Source: JAKAAZ01 sp963817855
Lineage (GTDB): Bacteria > Acidobacteriota > Terriglobia > Terriglobales > Acidobacteriaceae
Length of the DNA: 64,000 bases
Assembly (NCBI GenBank): GCA_963817855.1
Contig: CAWFQA010000002.1
Span: 620,001 to 684,000, forward strand
Reading direction: 5' to 3'
Positions 1 through 7,306 of this stretch are shown in pieces. The notes below the pieces were generated by a model, which saw nothing but the letters and a program-made list of their open reading frames with translations, was not told the DNA's origin and did no database searches. The translations under genes were made by a program, and so were the position numbers. Within the stretch, counting starts at the first letter, position 1. Each line of letters begins with the position of its first letter.

Positions 1-146
1 GGGATCACGAACACTGTTCGCTCTGCAACACTCACATCGATCCGGGCGATCGATTCTTCTATTCACCGAAACACTACGAATATCTTTGCGTTTCCTGTTA
101 TGAGAAGTACGTTCCGGAACACGATACTTCGTTTGCACTGGAATAG
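1..146 (+). CDS. C-terminal end of a small Cys-rich (zinc-ribbon-like) protein, partial
   Basis: An open frame runs from the left edge (first full codon at base 3) to a TAG at 144-146, giving about 47 residues. It holds two CxxC-type pairs, HCSLC near the edge and LCVSC about 23 residues later. This spacing suits a small zinc-binding ribbon, and the product ends in an acidic tail (EHDTSFALE). The start lies outside the window, so the full length and role are unknown. The TM2 gene follows on the same strand after 58 bp. The frame is short and not confirmed by a start codon, so this is a moderate call. Confidence 0.5.
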   Translation, partial: DHEHCSLCNTHIDPGDRFFYSPKHYEYLCVSCYEKYVPEHDTSFALE

Positions 147-204
147 CCTGCTGCTCGCCGATTGTTGTAGAAAAGGATTCAAGACGTAATCGTCAGGAAA
201 ACCC

Positions 205-513
205 ATGTCCATTCCATATGCATTGCAAGGGATCTTTCACGCTCTTCCCCCAAACACACAATCCCTTGTGCTGCGCGACTATGAAGTCCGCAAAAAATCC
301 GCGTTCTTCGCCTACTTCTTCTGGTTCTTCTTTGGCTTCCACTACCTGTACCTGGGCCGCATTGGCATTCAACTAATCTATTGGCTGACGATTGGCGGAT
401 TCGGCTTCTGGATGCTGATCGATCTGTTCCGCATTCCCGGCATGGTCGAACGGAAAAATGAGGACATCGCCCGCGAACTAATGGCTCAATATCAAGCCAT
501 CCGGGTAGGTTAG
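205..513 (+). CDS. TM2 domain-containing small membrane protein
   Basis: A 102-residue protein with two hydrophobic helices: an aromatic-rich one at about residues 33-55 (FFAYFFWFFFGFHYLYLGR) and a second at 57-78 (LIYWLTIGGFGFWMLIDLF). The FGFHYLYLGR turn, glycine-rich linker and WMLIDLFRIP end are the hallmarks of the TM2 domain, whose biochemical role is not established. A charged cytoplasmic tail follows. An AGGAAA-type ribosome site precedes the ATG. Its last 67 bases, including the stop, are repeated at 1121-1187 just before glyA. The ancestral order was therefore probably TM2 then glyA nine bases apart, before the toxin-antitoxin genes came between them. Confidence 0.85.
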   Translation: MSIPYALQGIFHALPPNTQSLVLRDYEVRKKSAFFAYFFWFFFGFHYLYLGRIGIQLIYWLTIGGFGFWMLIDLFRIPGMVERKNEDIARELMAQYQAIRVG

Positions 514-520
514 AATTTCA
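454..520 (+). repeat. Direct repeat copy 1: 3' end of TM2 gene
   Basis: 67 bases covering the last 19 codons, the stop and 7 bases downstream of the TM2 gene. They match 1121-1187 at 62 of 67 positions. All five differences are synonymous in the TM2 reading frame. The two copies flank the toxin-antitoxin pair. Confidence 0.9.
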
Positions 521-532
521 TCGCAATATTCA

Positions 533-811
533 TTAGAAAAGATCGCTATGCGAGCCAAGCCGGACCAGACGCAATGTATCCGCATCGGGCTTCGCATAGA
601 TCAACAGAAGATCGGGTTTCAGGTGGCATTCCCGATGATCGTTCCACTCGCCCGCTAAACGATGGTCGGAGTGCTTTTCGGGTAAAGCGTGATCCTGCGC
701 CAACAGGCTCACAATCTCTTCCAGCAGTGTCTCGATGTTTTTATGCCGAGGAGTTGCCTTCGTCCGTTTGTAGTCCTTTTTGAAAGCGGAGGTTCGCTCA
801 ATCGTCCTCAT
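533..811 (-). CDS. YafQ-family mRNA interferase toxin (type II TA)
   Basis: A 92-residue RelE/ParE-superfamily toxin, the same length as E. coli YafQ, which cuts ribosome-bound mRNA. The catalytic set of YafQ is recognisable: His50 in SDHRLAGEW, His63 and Asp67 in ECHLKPD, His88 and the terminal Phe in GSHSDLF. The start overlaps the end of the antitoxin gene by 14 bases (798-811), the usual coupled arrangement with the antitoxin first. The pair is inserted between two copies of the TM2 3' end. Function is inferred from family; all catalytic residues appear intact. Confidence 0.9.
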   Translation of the reverse strand: MRTIERTSAFKKDYKRTKATPRHKNIETLLEEIVSLLAQDHALPEKHSDHRLAGEWNDHRECHLKPDLLLIYAKPDADTLRLVRLGSHSDLF

Positions 812-1073
812 TCAGGTCCGCCATCAGCTCTTTCACGGTCTTGAATTTTGCGGTCTCGCCTCGTTTTCCCGCCTTCATCGCAGCGAGGGTTGCTGCATTC
901 GGGGTGTGAATCTCGAATGGAAGCGTCTTTTCCGAAGCGACCTTGACCAGCAGTAGCCGAAAGGCATCGGATACCGTCAGCCCCATCGTTTCCAGAACGG
1001 CAGCGGCTTGATTTTTGACTTTTTCGTTGATCCTTGCCCGCACGACTGCATTGGCTGTTCCATGTTTCTTCAT
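798..1073 (-). CDS. RelB/DinJ-family antitoxin
   Basis: A 91-residue protein with the DinJ/RelB pattern. The N-terminus is a ribbon-helix-helix (VVRARINEKVKNQAAAVLETMGL) ending in TVSDAFRLLLVKVA, and the C-terminus is a charged toxin-neutralising tail. In this family the antitoxin binds the toxin and represses its own operon. It is the first gene of the minus-strand pair and overlaps the toxin by 14 bases. A second frame over the same DNA (808-1110) is a shadow. The promoter must lie within 1074-1120, inside the flanking-repeat gap. Confidence 0.88.
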   Translation of the reverse strand: MKKHGTANAVVRARINEKVKNQAAAVLETMGLTVSDAFRLLLVKVASEKTLPFEIHTPNAATLAAMKAGKRGETAKFKTVKELMADLNEDD

Positions 1074-1120
1074 GGGCTACATTGTAGCACAGAGCATGTC
1101 GAAATCCCAATCATGCAGCC

Positions 1121-1187
1121 AAAAATGAGGACATCGCCCGCGAGTTGATGGCCCAATATCAGGCCATCCGGGTAGGTTAGAATTTCA
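1121..1187 (+). repeat. Direct repeat copy 2: orphan 3' end of a TM2 gene
   Basis: 67 bases matching 454-520, with a TAG at 1178-1180 in the same phase. No start or upstream part of a TM2 gene is attached, so it is a gene remnant. It ends two bases before the glyA ATG. All differences from the intact copy are silent, as expected if it descends from a once functional TM2 allele. Confidence 0.88.
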
Positions 1188-1189
1188 GT

Positions 1190-2476
1190 ATGGCCACCAA
1201 CCGCATGCCCCTGTCACTCGCCCAGTCCGATCCTGAAATTTCCGCCGCCGTACAGCATGAAGTCCAGCGCCAGCATGAGGGCCTGGAGATGATTGCGTCG
1301 GAGAACTTTGTCAGCCAGGCGGTGCTGGAGGCGGCCGGTTCGGTCTTCACCAACAAATATGCGGAGGGCTATCCCGGCAAGCGCTACTACGGTGGTTGCG
1401 AGTATGCCGACGTGGTGGAAAACCTGGCGCGCGATCGGGCCAAGCAGCTCTTTGGCGCCGACCACGCGAACGTGCAGCCGCACTCCGGTTCGCAGGCCAA
1501 TGCCGCCGCCTATATGGCCATCATTCAGCCCGGCGACACCATCCTCGGCCTCGATCTGGCGCATGGCGGCCACCTGACCCACGGGCACAAGCTGAATTTT
1601 TCCGGCAAGCTCTATCGCGTCGCCAGCTACGGCGTCCGCAAGGATACTGAAGTCATCGACTACGACGAACTCGAGCAGATTGCCGAGCGCGAAAAGCCGA
1701 AGATGATCATCGGCGGCGGCAGCGCCTATCCCCGCACCTTCGACTTTCCCCGCATGCGCCAGATTGCCGACAAAGTCGGCGCGTTCCTGGTGGTCGACAT
1801 GGCGCACTTCGCTGGCCTTGTCGCAGCCGGCGTGCATCCCTCGCCCGTGCCGCATGCACATATCGTCACCACCACCACGCACAAGACCTTGCGCGGACCT
1901 CGGGCGGGACTGATTCTTTGCCAGCAGGATCTGGCGGCCAGCGTCGATCGCAGCGTATTTCCTGGCCAGCAGGGTGGGCCGCTCATCCACATCATCGCGG
2001 CCAAGGCGGTCGCGTTCAAAGAAGCGCTGCAGCCGGAATTCAAAGACTATGCGAAACAGATCGTCTCGAATGCCAAGGCACTCGCCGAATCTTTAATGGC
2101 GGAAGGCTATCGCGTCGTTTCCGGCGGCACCGATACCCACCTGATGCTGGTCGATGTCTTCGTCAAAGGCATGTTCGGTAGCGAGGCCGAAAAAGCTCTC
2201 GGCGAGGCTGGCATCACCGTCAATAAAAACGCCATCCCCTTCGACGTAAATCCGCCGATGAAGCCAAGCGGCATTCGCGTGGGAACTCCCGCGTTAACCA
2301 CCCGCGGCATGCGTGAAGAGGAAATGCGCGTCATCGGCCGCTGGATTGTCGAAGCCCTCGATCATCGCTCCGACTCTGCCCATCTGGCGAAAATTCGCGC
2401 CCAGGTGCTCGACCTGGCCGAACAATTTCCGCTCTATGGATGGCTGCGCGAACCCGCGAGCGTCGGCGCCCGATAG
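1190..2476 (+). CDS. glyA: Serine hydroxymethyltransferase
   Basis: A 428-residue PLP enzyme interconverting serine plus tetrahydrofolate with glycine plus 5,10-methylene-tetrahydrofolate, the main one-carbon source. Family landmarks are all present: the N-terminal GLEMIASENFVS, the NKYAEGYPGKRYYGG substrate loop, QPHSGSQAN, and the PLP-binding Lys232 in VTTTTHKTLRGPR. Length is normal (about 420). The ATG at 1190 follows the TM2-remnant stop by nine bases, so glyA was probably once the second gene of a TM2-glyA unit. Its current promoter is not obvious. No oddity in the protein. Confidence 0.98.
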   Translation: MATNRMPLSLAQSDPEISAAVQHEVQRQHEGLEMIASENFVSQAVLEAAGSVFTNKYAEGYPGKRYYGGCEYADVVENLARDRAKQLFGADHANVQPHSGSQANAAAYMAIIQPGDTILGLDLAHGGHLTHGHKLNFSGKLYRVASYGVRKDTEVIDYDELEQIAEREKPKMIIGGGSAYPRTFDFPRMRQIADKVGAFLVVDMAHFAGLVAAGVHPSPVPHAHIVTTTTHKTLRGPRAGLILCQQDLAASVDRSVFPGQQGGPLIHIIAAKAVAFKEALQPEFKDYAKQIVSNAKALAESLMAEGYRVVSGGTDTHLMLVDVFVKGMFGSEAEKALGEAGITVNKNAIPFDVNPPMKPSGIRVGTPALTTRGMREEEMRVIGRWIVEALDHRSDSAHLAKIRAQVLDLAEQFPLYGWLREPASVGAR

Positions 2477-2656
2477 ACATCGAAGCCCGAACGAGCTGCG
2501 CTGAAAATTGATTCGCGGCACGCCACTGCGCCGGAGTTGCGCGAAAATTGATCCCTGTTGGCCTTCAGCGTATGTACAATTCCTTTCCAACAGGAAAAGA
2601 TGATGGGCAGCGGCCGCTTTTCGCTCACTTACCATCGAACTTGCCTGGAGGTCTCT

Positions 2657-3154
2657 ATGTCGGACAGCATTTTGCCGGTGCTTCTGGTTGCCGTTTGCCT
2701 GGGAGGATTGAGCGGGCTGCGCAGCTTCACTCCTATCGCCGTTCTCGCGTGGACCCTGCATCTGCGCTACATGCATATTCCCGGCAGTTCCCTTCACTTT
2801 CTGCACACCTGGGCCGCGGTCATTATCCTTACGATTCTCGCATTCGGAGAAATCGTCGTGGATAAATTGCCATCCACTCCCAGCCGACTCAAACCGCCCG
2901 GAATAATCGGCCGCATCATCTTCGGATTTATTTGTGGCATGGTTAGCGGCCAGGCCTGGGGCGCGAACTGGGAAATCTGCGCAGCCGTCGGAGCCGTCGG
3001 CGCAATCCTTGGCTCGTTGATTGGATACGAAATCCGTAAAGGATGGGTGCACACCTTCCACTGGCATGACCTGCCCGTTGCCTTGATTGAAGATCTGGTC
3101 TGCATCGGCGGCAGCATATTGGTCGTTTCGCACGCAGTCTTTCTGGCGTACTAA
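2657..3154 (+). CDS. DUF4126-like membrane protein
   Basis: 165 residues with about four hydrophobic helices (near 5-27, 45-65, 90-110, 145-163). The opening, SDSILPVLLVAVCLGGLSGLR followed by SFTP, and the glycine-rich VGAVGAILGSLIGYEIRK segment resemble the DUF4126 family of inner-membrane proteins, whose role is unknown. The ATG at 2657 is chosen because GGAG sits 7 bases upstream; an upstream in-frame ATG at 2558 lacks this. It stands alone between glyA (180 bp gap) and the flavoprotein gene. Confidence 0.75.
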   Translation: MSDSILPVLLVAVCLGGLSGLRSFTPIAVLAWTLHLRYMHIPGSSLHFLHTWAAVIILTILAFGEIVVDKLPSTPSRLKPPGIIGRIIFGFICGMVSGQAWGANWEICAAVGAVGAILGSLIGYEIRKGWVHTFHWHDLPVALIEDLVCIGGSILVVSHAVFLAY

Positions 3155-3294
3155 TTGCGTTTCCAAGACCGGCGTAATGTCATGGGGACCGCATCCTTGT
3201 GTAGCTGGGGTGGGATAGAACGATGCCGGCAAACCAGCAACAGTGAAAGTGTCTAAATCTCGGCCGCAAGTTCCCGATGAACCGGAGAAGCAAC

Positions 3295-4707
3295 ATGTCA
3301 CAAGCACCTGCAGCGAAGCATTACGACGCCATCATCCTGGGGTCGGGACAAGGCGGCAATCCTCTGTCGAAGGCACTCGCCCAGGCAGGTTGGCGCACCG
3401 CGATGATCGAGCGCAAGTTCGTCGGCGGCACCTGCATCAATACCGGCTGCACTCCCACAAAAACCATGGTCGGCAGCGCCCGCGTCGCTTATATGAGCAG
3501 CCGCGCCGAAGACTTCGGCATCCACGCCCAGGTCACCGGCGTAAACATGGCACGCATCCTCCAGCGCAAGAATCAGATCGTGCTGCAAGGCCGCAACAAT
3601 AACGAGAAGGCTCTCCTCAGCACCAAAAATCTCGACCTTATCTATGGCGCGGCGCGCTTCATCGGACCCAAGTCCATCTTCGTCAAGAAAAACGATGGCG
3701 AAGAAACCAACCTCACCGCCGACAAAATTTTCATCGACACCGGCGCGCGCCCGACCATGCCTTCAATCACCGGGTTCGACCAGGTGCGTTCGCTTCCGAA
3801 TATTCTGGACAATGCTTCCATCATGGAACTGGAGCGCCTGCCGGAGCATCTGCTTGTCCTCGGCGGCGGCTATGTCGGCCTGGAATTTGGCCAGATGTTT
3901 CGCCGCTTCGGCAGCCGCGTGACTATCATTCAGGCCGACGCGCAGCTACTGTCGCACGAAGACACCGACATCGCCGACGAGGTGACAAAGATTCTTCGCG
4001 AAGATGGCATCGACGTCCTGCTCAACGCAAAAACACAGCGCATCAGCGGAGACAGAAACAAGATCACGCTGGAGATGCAAGTCGGTCGCGATCCGCAAAC
4101 CATCGAAGGAACCCATCTGCTCGTCGCCATCGGCCGCACGCCAAATACAGATGAGCTCAATCTGCCCGCAGCCGGGATCGAGACCGATAACAAGGGTTTC
4201 CTTCGCGTTGACTCCCACCTTGAAACCAATGTGGCCGGCATCTATGGAATCGGCGACGTCAAGGGTGGCCCCGCCTTCACCCATATTTCCTATGACGATT
4301 TTCGCGTCCTGCGCGACAACCTTCTCCACGGCAAGCACGCCACCATCGAGGGGCGCATGCTTCCCTACACCGTGTTCATCGACCCACAGCTCGGCCGCAT
4401 TGGCATCACGGAGAAAGAGGCGCGCGAGCAGGGTAAAAAGATACGCGTCGCAAAAATGCCGATGACCTACGTGGCGCGCGCCCGCGAGTTCGGCGAAATG
4501 CGTGGCCTGATGAAAGTGATTGTCGACCCGCAGTCCGATCAGATCCTGGGCGCGGCCATCCTCGGCATGGAAGGCGGTGAAATGGCCGCGATGGTCCAAC
4601 TCGCAATGATGGGCAAGATCCCCTATCCCGTCTTACAGGAAGGAATCTTCAGCCATCCAACCCTGTCCGAATCCCTAAACGTCATCTTCAACCATTTTGA
4701 AGATTGA
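3295..4707 (+). CDS. FAD-dependent disulfide oxidoreductase (dihydrolipoamide dehydrogenase / mercuric reductase family)
   Basis: 470 residues in the class I pyridine nucleotide-disulfide oxidoreductase layout. The FAD GxGxxG-like loop is GSGQGG (17-22), with a redox-active Cys47-Cys52 pair in GGTCINTGCTPTKT. The NAD(P) loop is GGGYVGLEFG, the second FAD motif is YGIGDV, and the C-terminal dimerisation domain carries the catalytic His454/Glu459 (HPTLSE). There is no N-terminal NmerA domain and no C-terminal Cys pair, so it need not be a true mercuric reductase. No lipoyl-complex genes are nearby. The start at 3295 has GGAGAAG upstream; an in-frame ATG at 3277 is less likely. Exact substrate unknown. 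Confidence 0.85.
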   Translation: MSQAPAAKHYDAIILGSGQGGNPLSKALAQAGWRTAMIERKFVGGTCINTGCTPTKTMVGSARVAYMSSRAEDFGIHAQVTGVNMARILQRKNQIVLQGRNNNEKALLSTKNLDLIYGAARFIGPKSIFVKKNDGEETNLTADKIFIDTGARPTMPSITGFDQVRSLPNILDNASIMELERLPEHLLVLGGGYVGLEFGQMFRRFGSRVTIIQADAQLLSHEDTDIADEVTKILREDGIDVLLNAKTQRISGDRNKITLEMQVGRDPQTIEGTHLLVAIGRTPNTDELNLPAAGIETDNKGFLRVDSHLETNVAGIYGIGDVKGGPAFTHISYDDFRVLRDNLLHGKHATIEGRMLPYTVFIDPQLGRIGITEKEAREQGKKIRVAKMPMTYVARAREFGEMRGLMKVIVDPQSDQILGAAILGMEGGEMAAMVQLAMMGKIPYPVLQEGIFSHPTLSESLNVIFNHFED

Positions 4708-4851
4708 CCCCGAACTGGAAGATCCTCGAGGGACGCCTGCAAGAAGAATGAGGAAGCGAAAGCATTTTTTCTATTGGTGTAGGGGATCGGCAAAGCGACC
4801 TGTCATCCTGACCCTGAGCTTGCCGAAGGGGAAGGATCTCTGCATTTCGCC

Positions 4852-4890
4852 GGGTGCCCCATTCAAGCGTCCTCTGCTTGAGTGGGGTGA
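4852..4890. repeat. GGGTGCCCCATTCAAGC repeat, copy 1
   Basis: 39 bases beginning GGGTGCCCCATTCAAGC and ending GCTTGAGTGGGGTGA. The TTCAAGC and GCTTGAG arms can pair around a short loop. It matches 4995-5033 at 37 of 39 positions. Palindromic units of this kind are scattered through many Acidobacteriota intergenic regions (recalled, not searched). Confidence 0.8.
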
Positions 4891-4994
4891 AGAAAGTTTG
4901 TCATCCCGAAAAAAGCCCTGTCATCCCGACCGAAGGCCGCCCGGGCGGCCGGAGTGGAGAGACCCGCTGTTCCCACTCGCGCCGCAAAAAACGA

Positions 4995-5033
4995 GGGTGC
5001 CCCATTCAAGCGTCCTTTGCTTGAGTGGGATGA
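4995..5033. repeat. GGGTGCCCCATTCAAGC repeat, copy 2
   Basis: Second copy of the 39-base hairpin unit, 143 bases downstream of the first, with two substitutions (one in the loop and one in the 3' flank). Both copies have the same orientation. Confidence 0.8.
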
Positions 5034-5327
5034 GAAAAGCCGGGTGCCATGTCTCCGACCCAATGACCTCGGTCGCGTTCCGTTCGGTATTGCTACTTTG
5101 CCCGGCGCTTCTGCTATCTCGCCAGTCGATAAGACACTACGGCGTTTATGGAGAGTAATGTTGCGGACTTCCGTAATTCTTGCCTCATCTCCGCCAAGTG
5201 AGCAGCTAAAATGGGTTCGATCCCTCAATAGCGAGGTCCCTAATGGCTTCACCTGCTTAGCGTCAAAGTTCCGGCTGCCTCAAAGGAGTGGCGCACAACA
5301 TTGGCAACGTTTCTTCACTGGAGCTTG

Positions 5328-5657
5328 ATGAACTATGCCGGCGACGACTACTCAATGGGGCACATATTGCGTTTTGCACGAGAAAGCGGAATCGACACTT
5401 TGACGATTGATCTGCTCAACGAACATGGTGAGCCGGCTCTACTGTTGCAGGAGCCAATCTCCTGGCTGCCGAGTCGGTATTCCAAAATGTTTCTCCGCCT
5501 GGTGGAGAGTGCGGGATCGAATCGAGAGCTGATCCGGTCTGCCGTCTTGAAGGTGGCTTACGATTTGCGGCGCAACCAACCAAGTCCCATCCCAAGTGAG
5601 CCCCAAAGCCCCTATGTCTGCGATGTGTCTATCGTGGACATTCGCGGAAAGGAATGA
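5328..5657 (+). CDS. Hypothetical protein
   Basis: A 109-residue frame with an ATG at 5328 and GGAG four bases upstream. The product is mixed alpha/beta in appearance (GIDTLTIDLLNEHGEPALLL, then FLRLVESAGSNRELIRSAVL) and ends in a short polar tail. I recognise no family. It is flanked by repeats upstream and a 558-bp gene-free stretch downstream. A competing minus-strand frame (5439-5750) is less protein-like. It could be a genuine orphan gene or a chance frame. Confidence 0.4.
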   Translation: MNYAGDDYSMGHILRFARESGIDTLTIDLLNEHGEPALLLQEPISWLPSRYSKMFLRLVESAGSNRELIRSAVLKVAYDLRRNQPSPIPSEPQSPYVCDVSIVDIRGKE

Positions 5658-6215
5658 CGCCGCCCATTTCGACGGATGGTGGTTCATCGAGAGAATGGAA
5701 CTCGATCGACCGCCGAATTCGGTTGTCCGAAGATGGTGGAATCCATTCACGTGGTTCTGCTAATGACAAGCACCAACAATCGGATTAGTCCTCATATAAG
5801 TCGGCTTGTGTCGATAGATGGCTGGGTGACCCGCACCTGTCGCGCTGCCCACGCTTCCGATGGATACTGTGCGCCGCGCCGCACAGGATCCATGCCGGTC
5901 GCCCACCACTAGGAAAACGCTTCTCGTTGGCGCATCCACAATTCCGAAATTGATAAAATAGAGGTAAGCACTCCCCTGGAGCCTTCCTCAAGCCAGCGTA
6001 TTTCCCTCAATCGCACGGAGTTTTCGGCGACGGATTTTCGTTTTTTTCTAGAAAAGTCGCAGCGAAAGCGAAAATACTTGAGGTTTCCACCTCAAAGCGC
6101 AGCAATCAAAGCGCTTGCCGCAAAAACAGCGCTGCATAATCCTTCAACTACGCTGCATAATCCTTCAACTATCCTGCATAATCCTTCAACTATTCAGGCC
6201 CCGGCATCGGGAAGC
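5658..6215. other. Gene-free stretch
   Basis: Nothing gene-like is supported on either strand. The only structure I see is a short tandem repeat at 6130-6192, close to the end of the convergent GyrI-like gene. Confidence 0.5.
6130..6192. repeat. Tandem repeat, 3 x 21 bp
   Basis: Three consecutive 21-base units (cgctgcataatccttcaact + a); units 1 and 2 are identical and unit 3 differs at two bases. It lies just beyond the stop of the minus-strand GyrI-like gene. Confidence 0.9.
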
Positions 6216-6671
6216 CTAGGCCGTCGGAACCGCGATCTGGACGACGTTCTGATCTTCCGGAGTCACTCTCGGATCGGTGACATAGTTCTCAATGCAAAAG
6301 TCGTCGCGCAATGGAATTTTCTTCTCGCCGACGATCTCGAAAACCCGGCGAGATGCCTCCGGCAAATCCGCAAATCGCCCGGTCAAGACAAATTGGCTGT
6401 ATTTCCCGCCTTTGAATCGCGTGGATCGAACGCCCTCGGGAAGGTTTTTTGGCTCATCGGCGACGGATACGCCCGCCCGATAGATTTTCGGGCTTACCTT
6501 ATATAGGCTCGTATATCCGGTGATCTTATTGTGTTCGGCAATCGCATCCGTAACTTTGTGCAGTTGCTGCCATGTCTGGGGTGCGCTGGTTTGGAAGGGC
6601 CCGATTTCCTCGACGAACACGTAGTGCATTTCAGGCCAGGTCACAATCTCCGGTTCCTGCGTCAGCTTCAT
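6216..6671 (-). CDS. GyrI-like small-molecule-binding domain protein
   Basis: 151 residues matching the GyrI-like / AraC effector-binding fold (SOUL-like two-repeat barrel). The first repeat is MHYVFVEEIGPFQTSAPQTW; the second includes the VRSTRFKGGKYSQFVLTGRF block seen in SbmC/GyrI-type proteins. There is no DNA-binding domain, so it is a stand-alone ligand-binding protein. Such proteins bind hydrophobic cationic compounds or DNA gyrase in other bacteria. A strong AAGGAG site precedes the ATG at 6671. It is the last gene of a minus-strand run with the VOC protein 105 bases upstream. Confidence 0.8.
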   Translation of the reverse strand: MKLTQEPEIVTWPEMHYVFVEEIGPFQTSAPQTWQQLHKVTDAIAEHNKITGYTSLYKVSPKIYRAGVSVADEPKNLPEGVRSTRFKGGKYSQFVLTGRFADLPEASRRVFEIVGEKKIPLRDDFCIENYVTDPRVTPEDQNVVQIAVPTA

Positions 6672-6776
6672 AAAGTCTCCTTGTGCGTTAACTCACTCGT
6701 TGTCTCTCGGAAGGCCGCCGACCTTTTCCCGATCCTCAAATTGCAATCGCGATGCGCGGCTAAGATCGCGCAGATC

Positions 6777-7193
6777 TCAAGCACCCTGCTGCATCGGGCG
6801 TTCGTGAATGATCATCCAGGAGACGCCGAACTTATCGCGCAGCATGCTGAAGCGGAACGCGAAAAAAGTTTCCTGCATGGGCATGAAGATTTCTCCACCG
6901 TCTGCGAGCAGGGCGTGAATGCGCTCGGCCTCTTCACTGCTGCCGACAATGAGCGTCAGATAGGCGCTGCGCATCGGTTGATAGCTTGGAACATCGGCGC
7001 CCAACACTTCGGTCTGACCCAGGTCGAGTCGAGCATGCATGATCGCTTTTTCGTACCCGGGCGGGATGTTCTTTTTATCCGGCATTTCGCCGAACGTCAT
7101 TTTAAAAACGAACTTTCCTCCGAGATTCTTTTCATAGAAGCGGAATGCCTCTTCGCAATTCCCGCCAAAATTCAGGTACGCGTACAGCTTCAA
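6777..7193 (-). CDS. VOC (glyoxalase-like, PhnB type) family protein, start disrupted
   Basis: 138 residues counted from a TTG at 7193. The sequence is typical of the PhnB-like branch of the vicinal oxygen chelate superfamily: KLYAYLNFGGNCEEAFRFYE at the start, then GADVPSY, then GEIFMPMQETFFAF and DKFGVSWMI near the end. These are usually metal-dependent enzymes or binding proteins of unknown substrate. A well-spaced ATG at 7207 with an AGGAGG site reads only five codons (MATHR) before TGA. Removing one CA dinucleotide there would restore a normal start (MATPLKLY). So either the gene is frameshifted or it restarts at the TTG overlapping that TGA. The 3' end of a tetR-like gene lies just upstream. 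Confidence 0.72.
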   Translation of the reverse strand: MKLYAYLNFGGNCEEAFRFYEKNLGGKFVFKMTFGEMPDKKNIPPGYEKAIMHARLDLGQTEVLGADVPSYQPMRSAYLTLIVGSSEEAERIHALLADGGEIFMPMQETFFAFRFSMLRDKFGVSWMIIHERPMQQGA

Positions 7194-7221
7194 CGGTGTG
7201 TTGCCATGGTGTGTTCTCCTC

Positions 7222-7270
7222 CTAGGTTGTGGTTCGGTTGAAGCGCATTTCCAGATAGCGGCGCAGATGC
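7222..7270 (-). pseudogene. Remnant of the 3' end of a tetR-like gene
   Basis: Read on the minus strand, this stretch encodes HLRRYLEMRFNRTTT and then a TAG that abuts the VOC ribosome site. It matches the C-terminus of the tetR gene at 8032-8524 (HLRRYLEMLFNRSEQ). At DNA level, 7237-7269 and 8059-8091 agree at 29 of 33 bases. No other part of a tetR gene is present here. Confidence 0.65.
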
Positions 7271-7306
7271 TTCGTGTGAAGTGAACTCTTAACCGTGCGC
7301 GCAATC

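Larger units (their letters stand above)
4708..5327. other. Gene-poor stretch with acidobacterial-type dispersed repeats
   Basis: No credible gene. It contains GTCATCC-type elements (about 4801, 4900 and 4920, the latter two reading TCATCCCGA), a GC-rich perfect hairpin (GGCCGCCCGGGCGGCC near 4935-4950), and two copies of a 39-base unit at 4852 and 4995. Open frames here are repeat read-through. Confidence 0.6.

Noticed and set aside
1214..1990. 258-aa minus-strand frame opposite glyA
   Set aside because: Lies wholly within glyA and reads as its antisense shadow in a GC-rich gene.
2294..3307. 337-aa minus-strand frame
   Set aside because: Low-complexity, polar composition and overlap with glyA and the DUF4126-like gene, both with good family evidence.
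4697..5158. 153-aa plus-strand frame after the flavoprotein
   Set aside because: Read-through of dispersed repeats; composition is not protein-like.
5205..5240. GGGTTCGATCCC tRNA-like T-loop
   Set aside because: No acceptor, D or anticodon arms can be formed around it.
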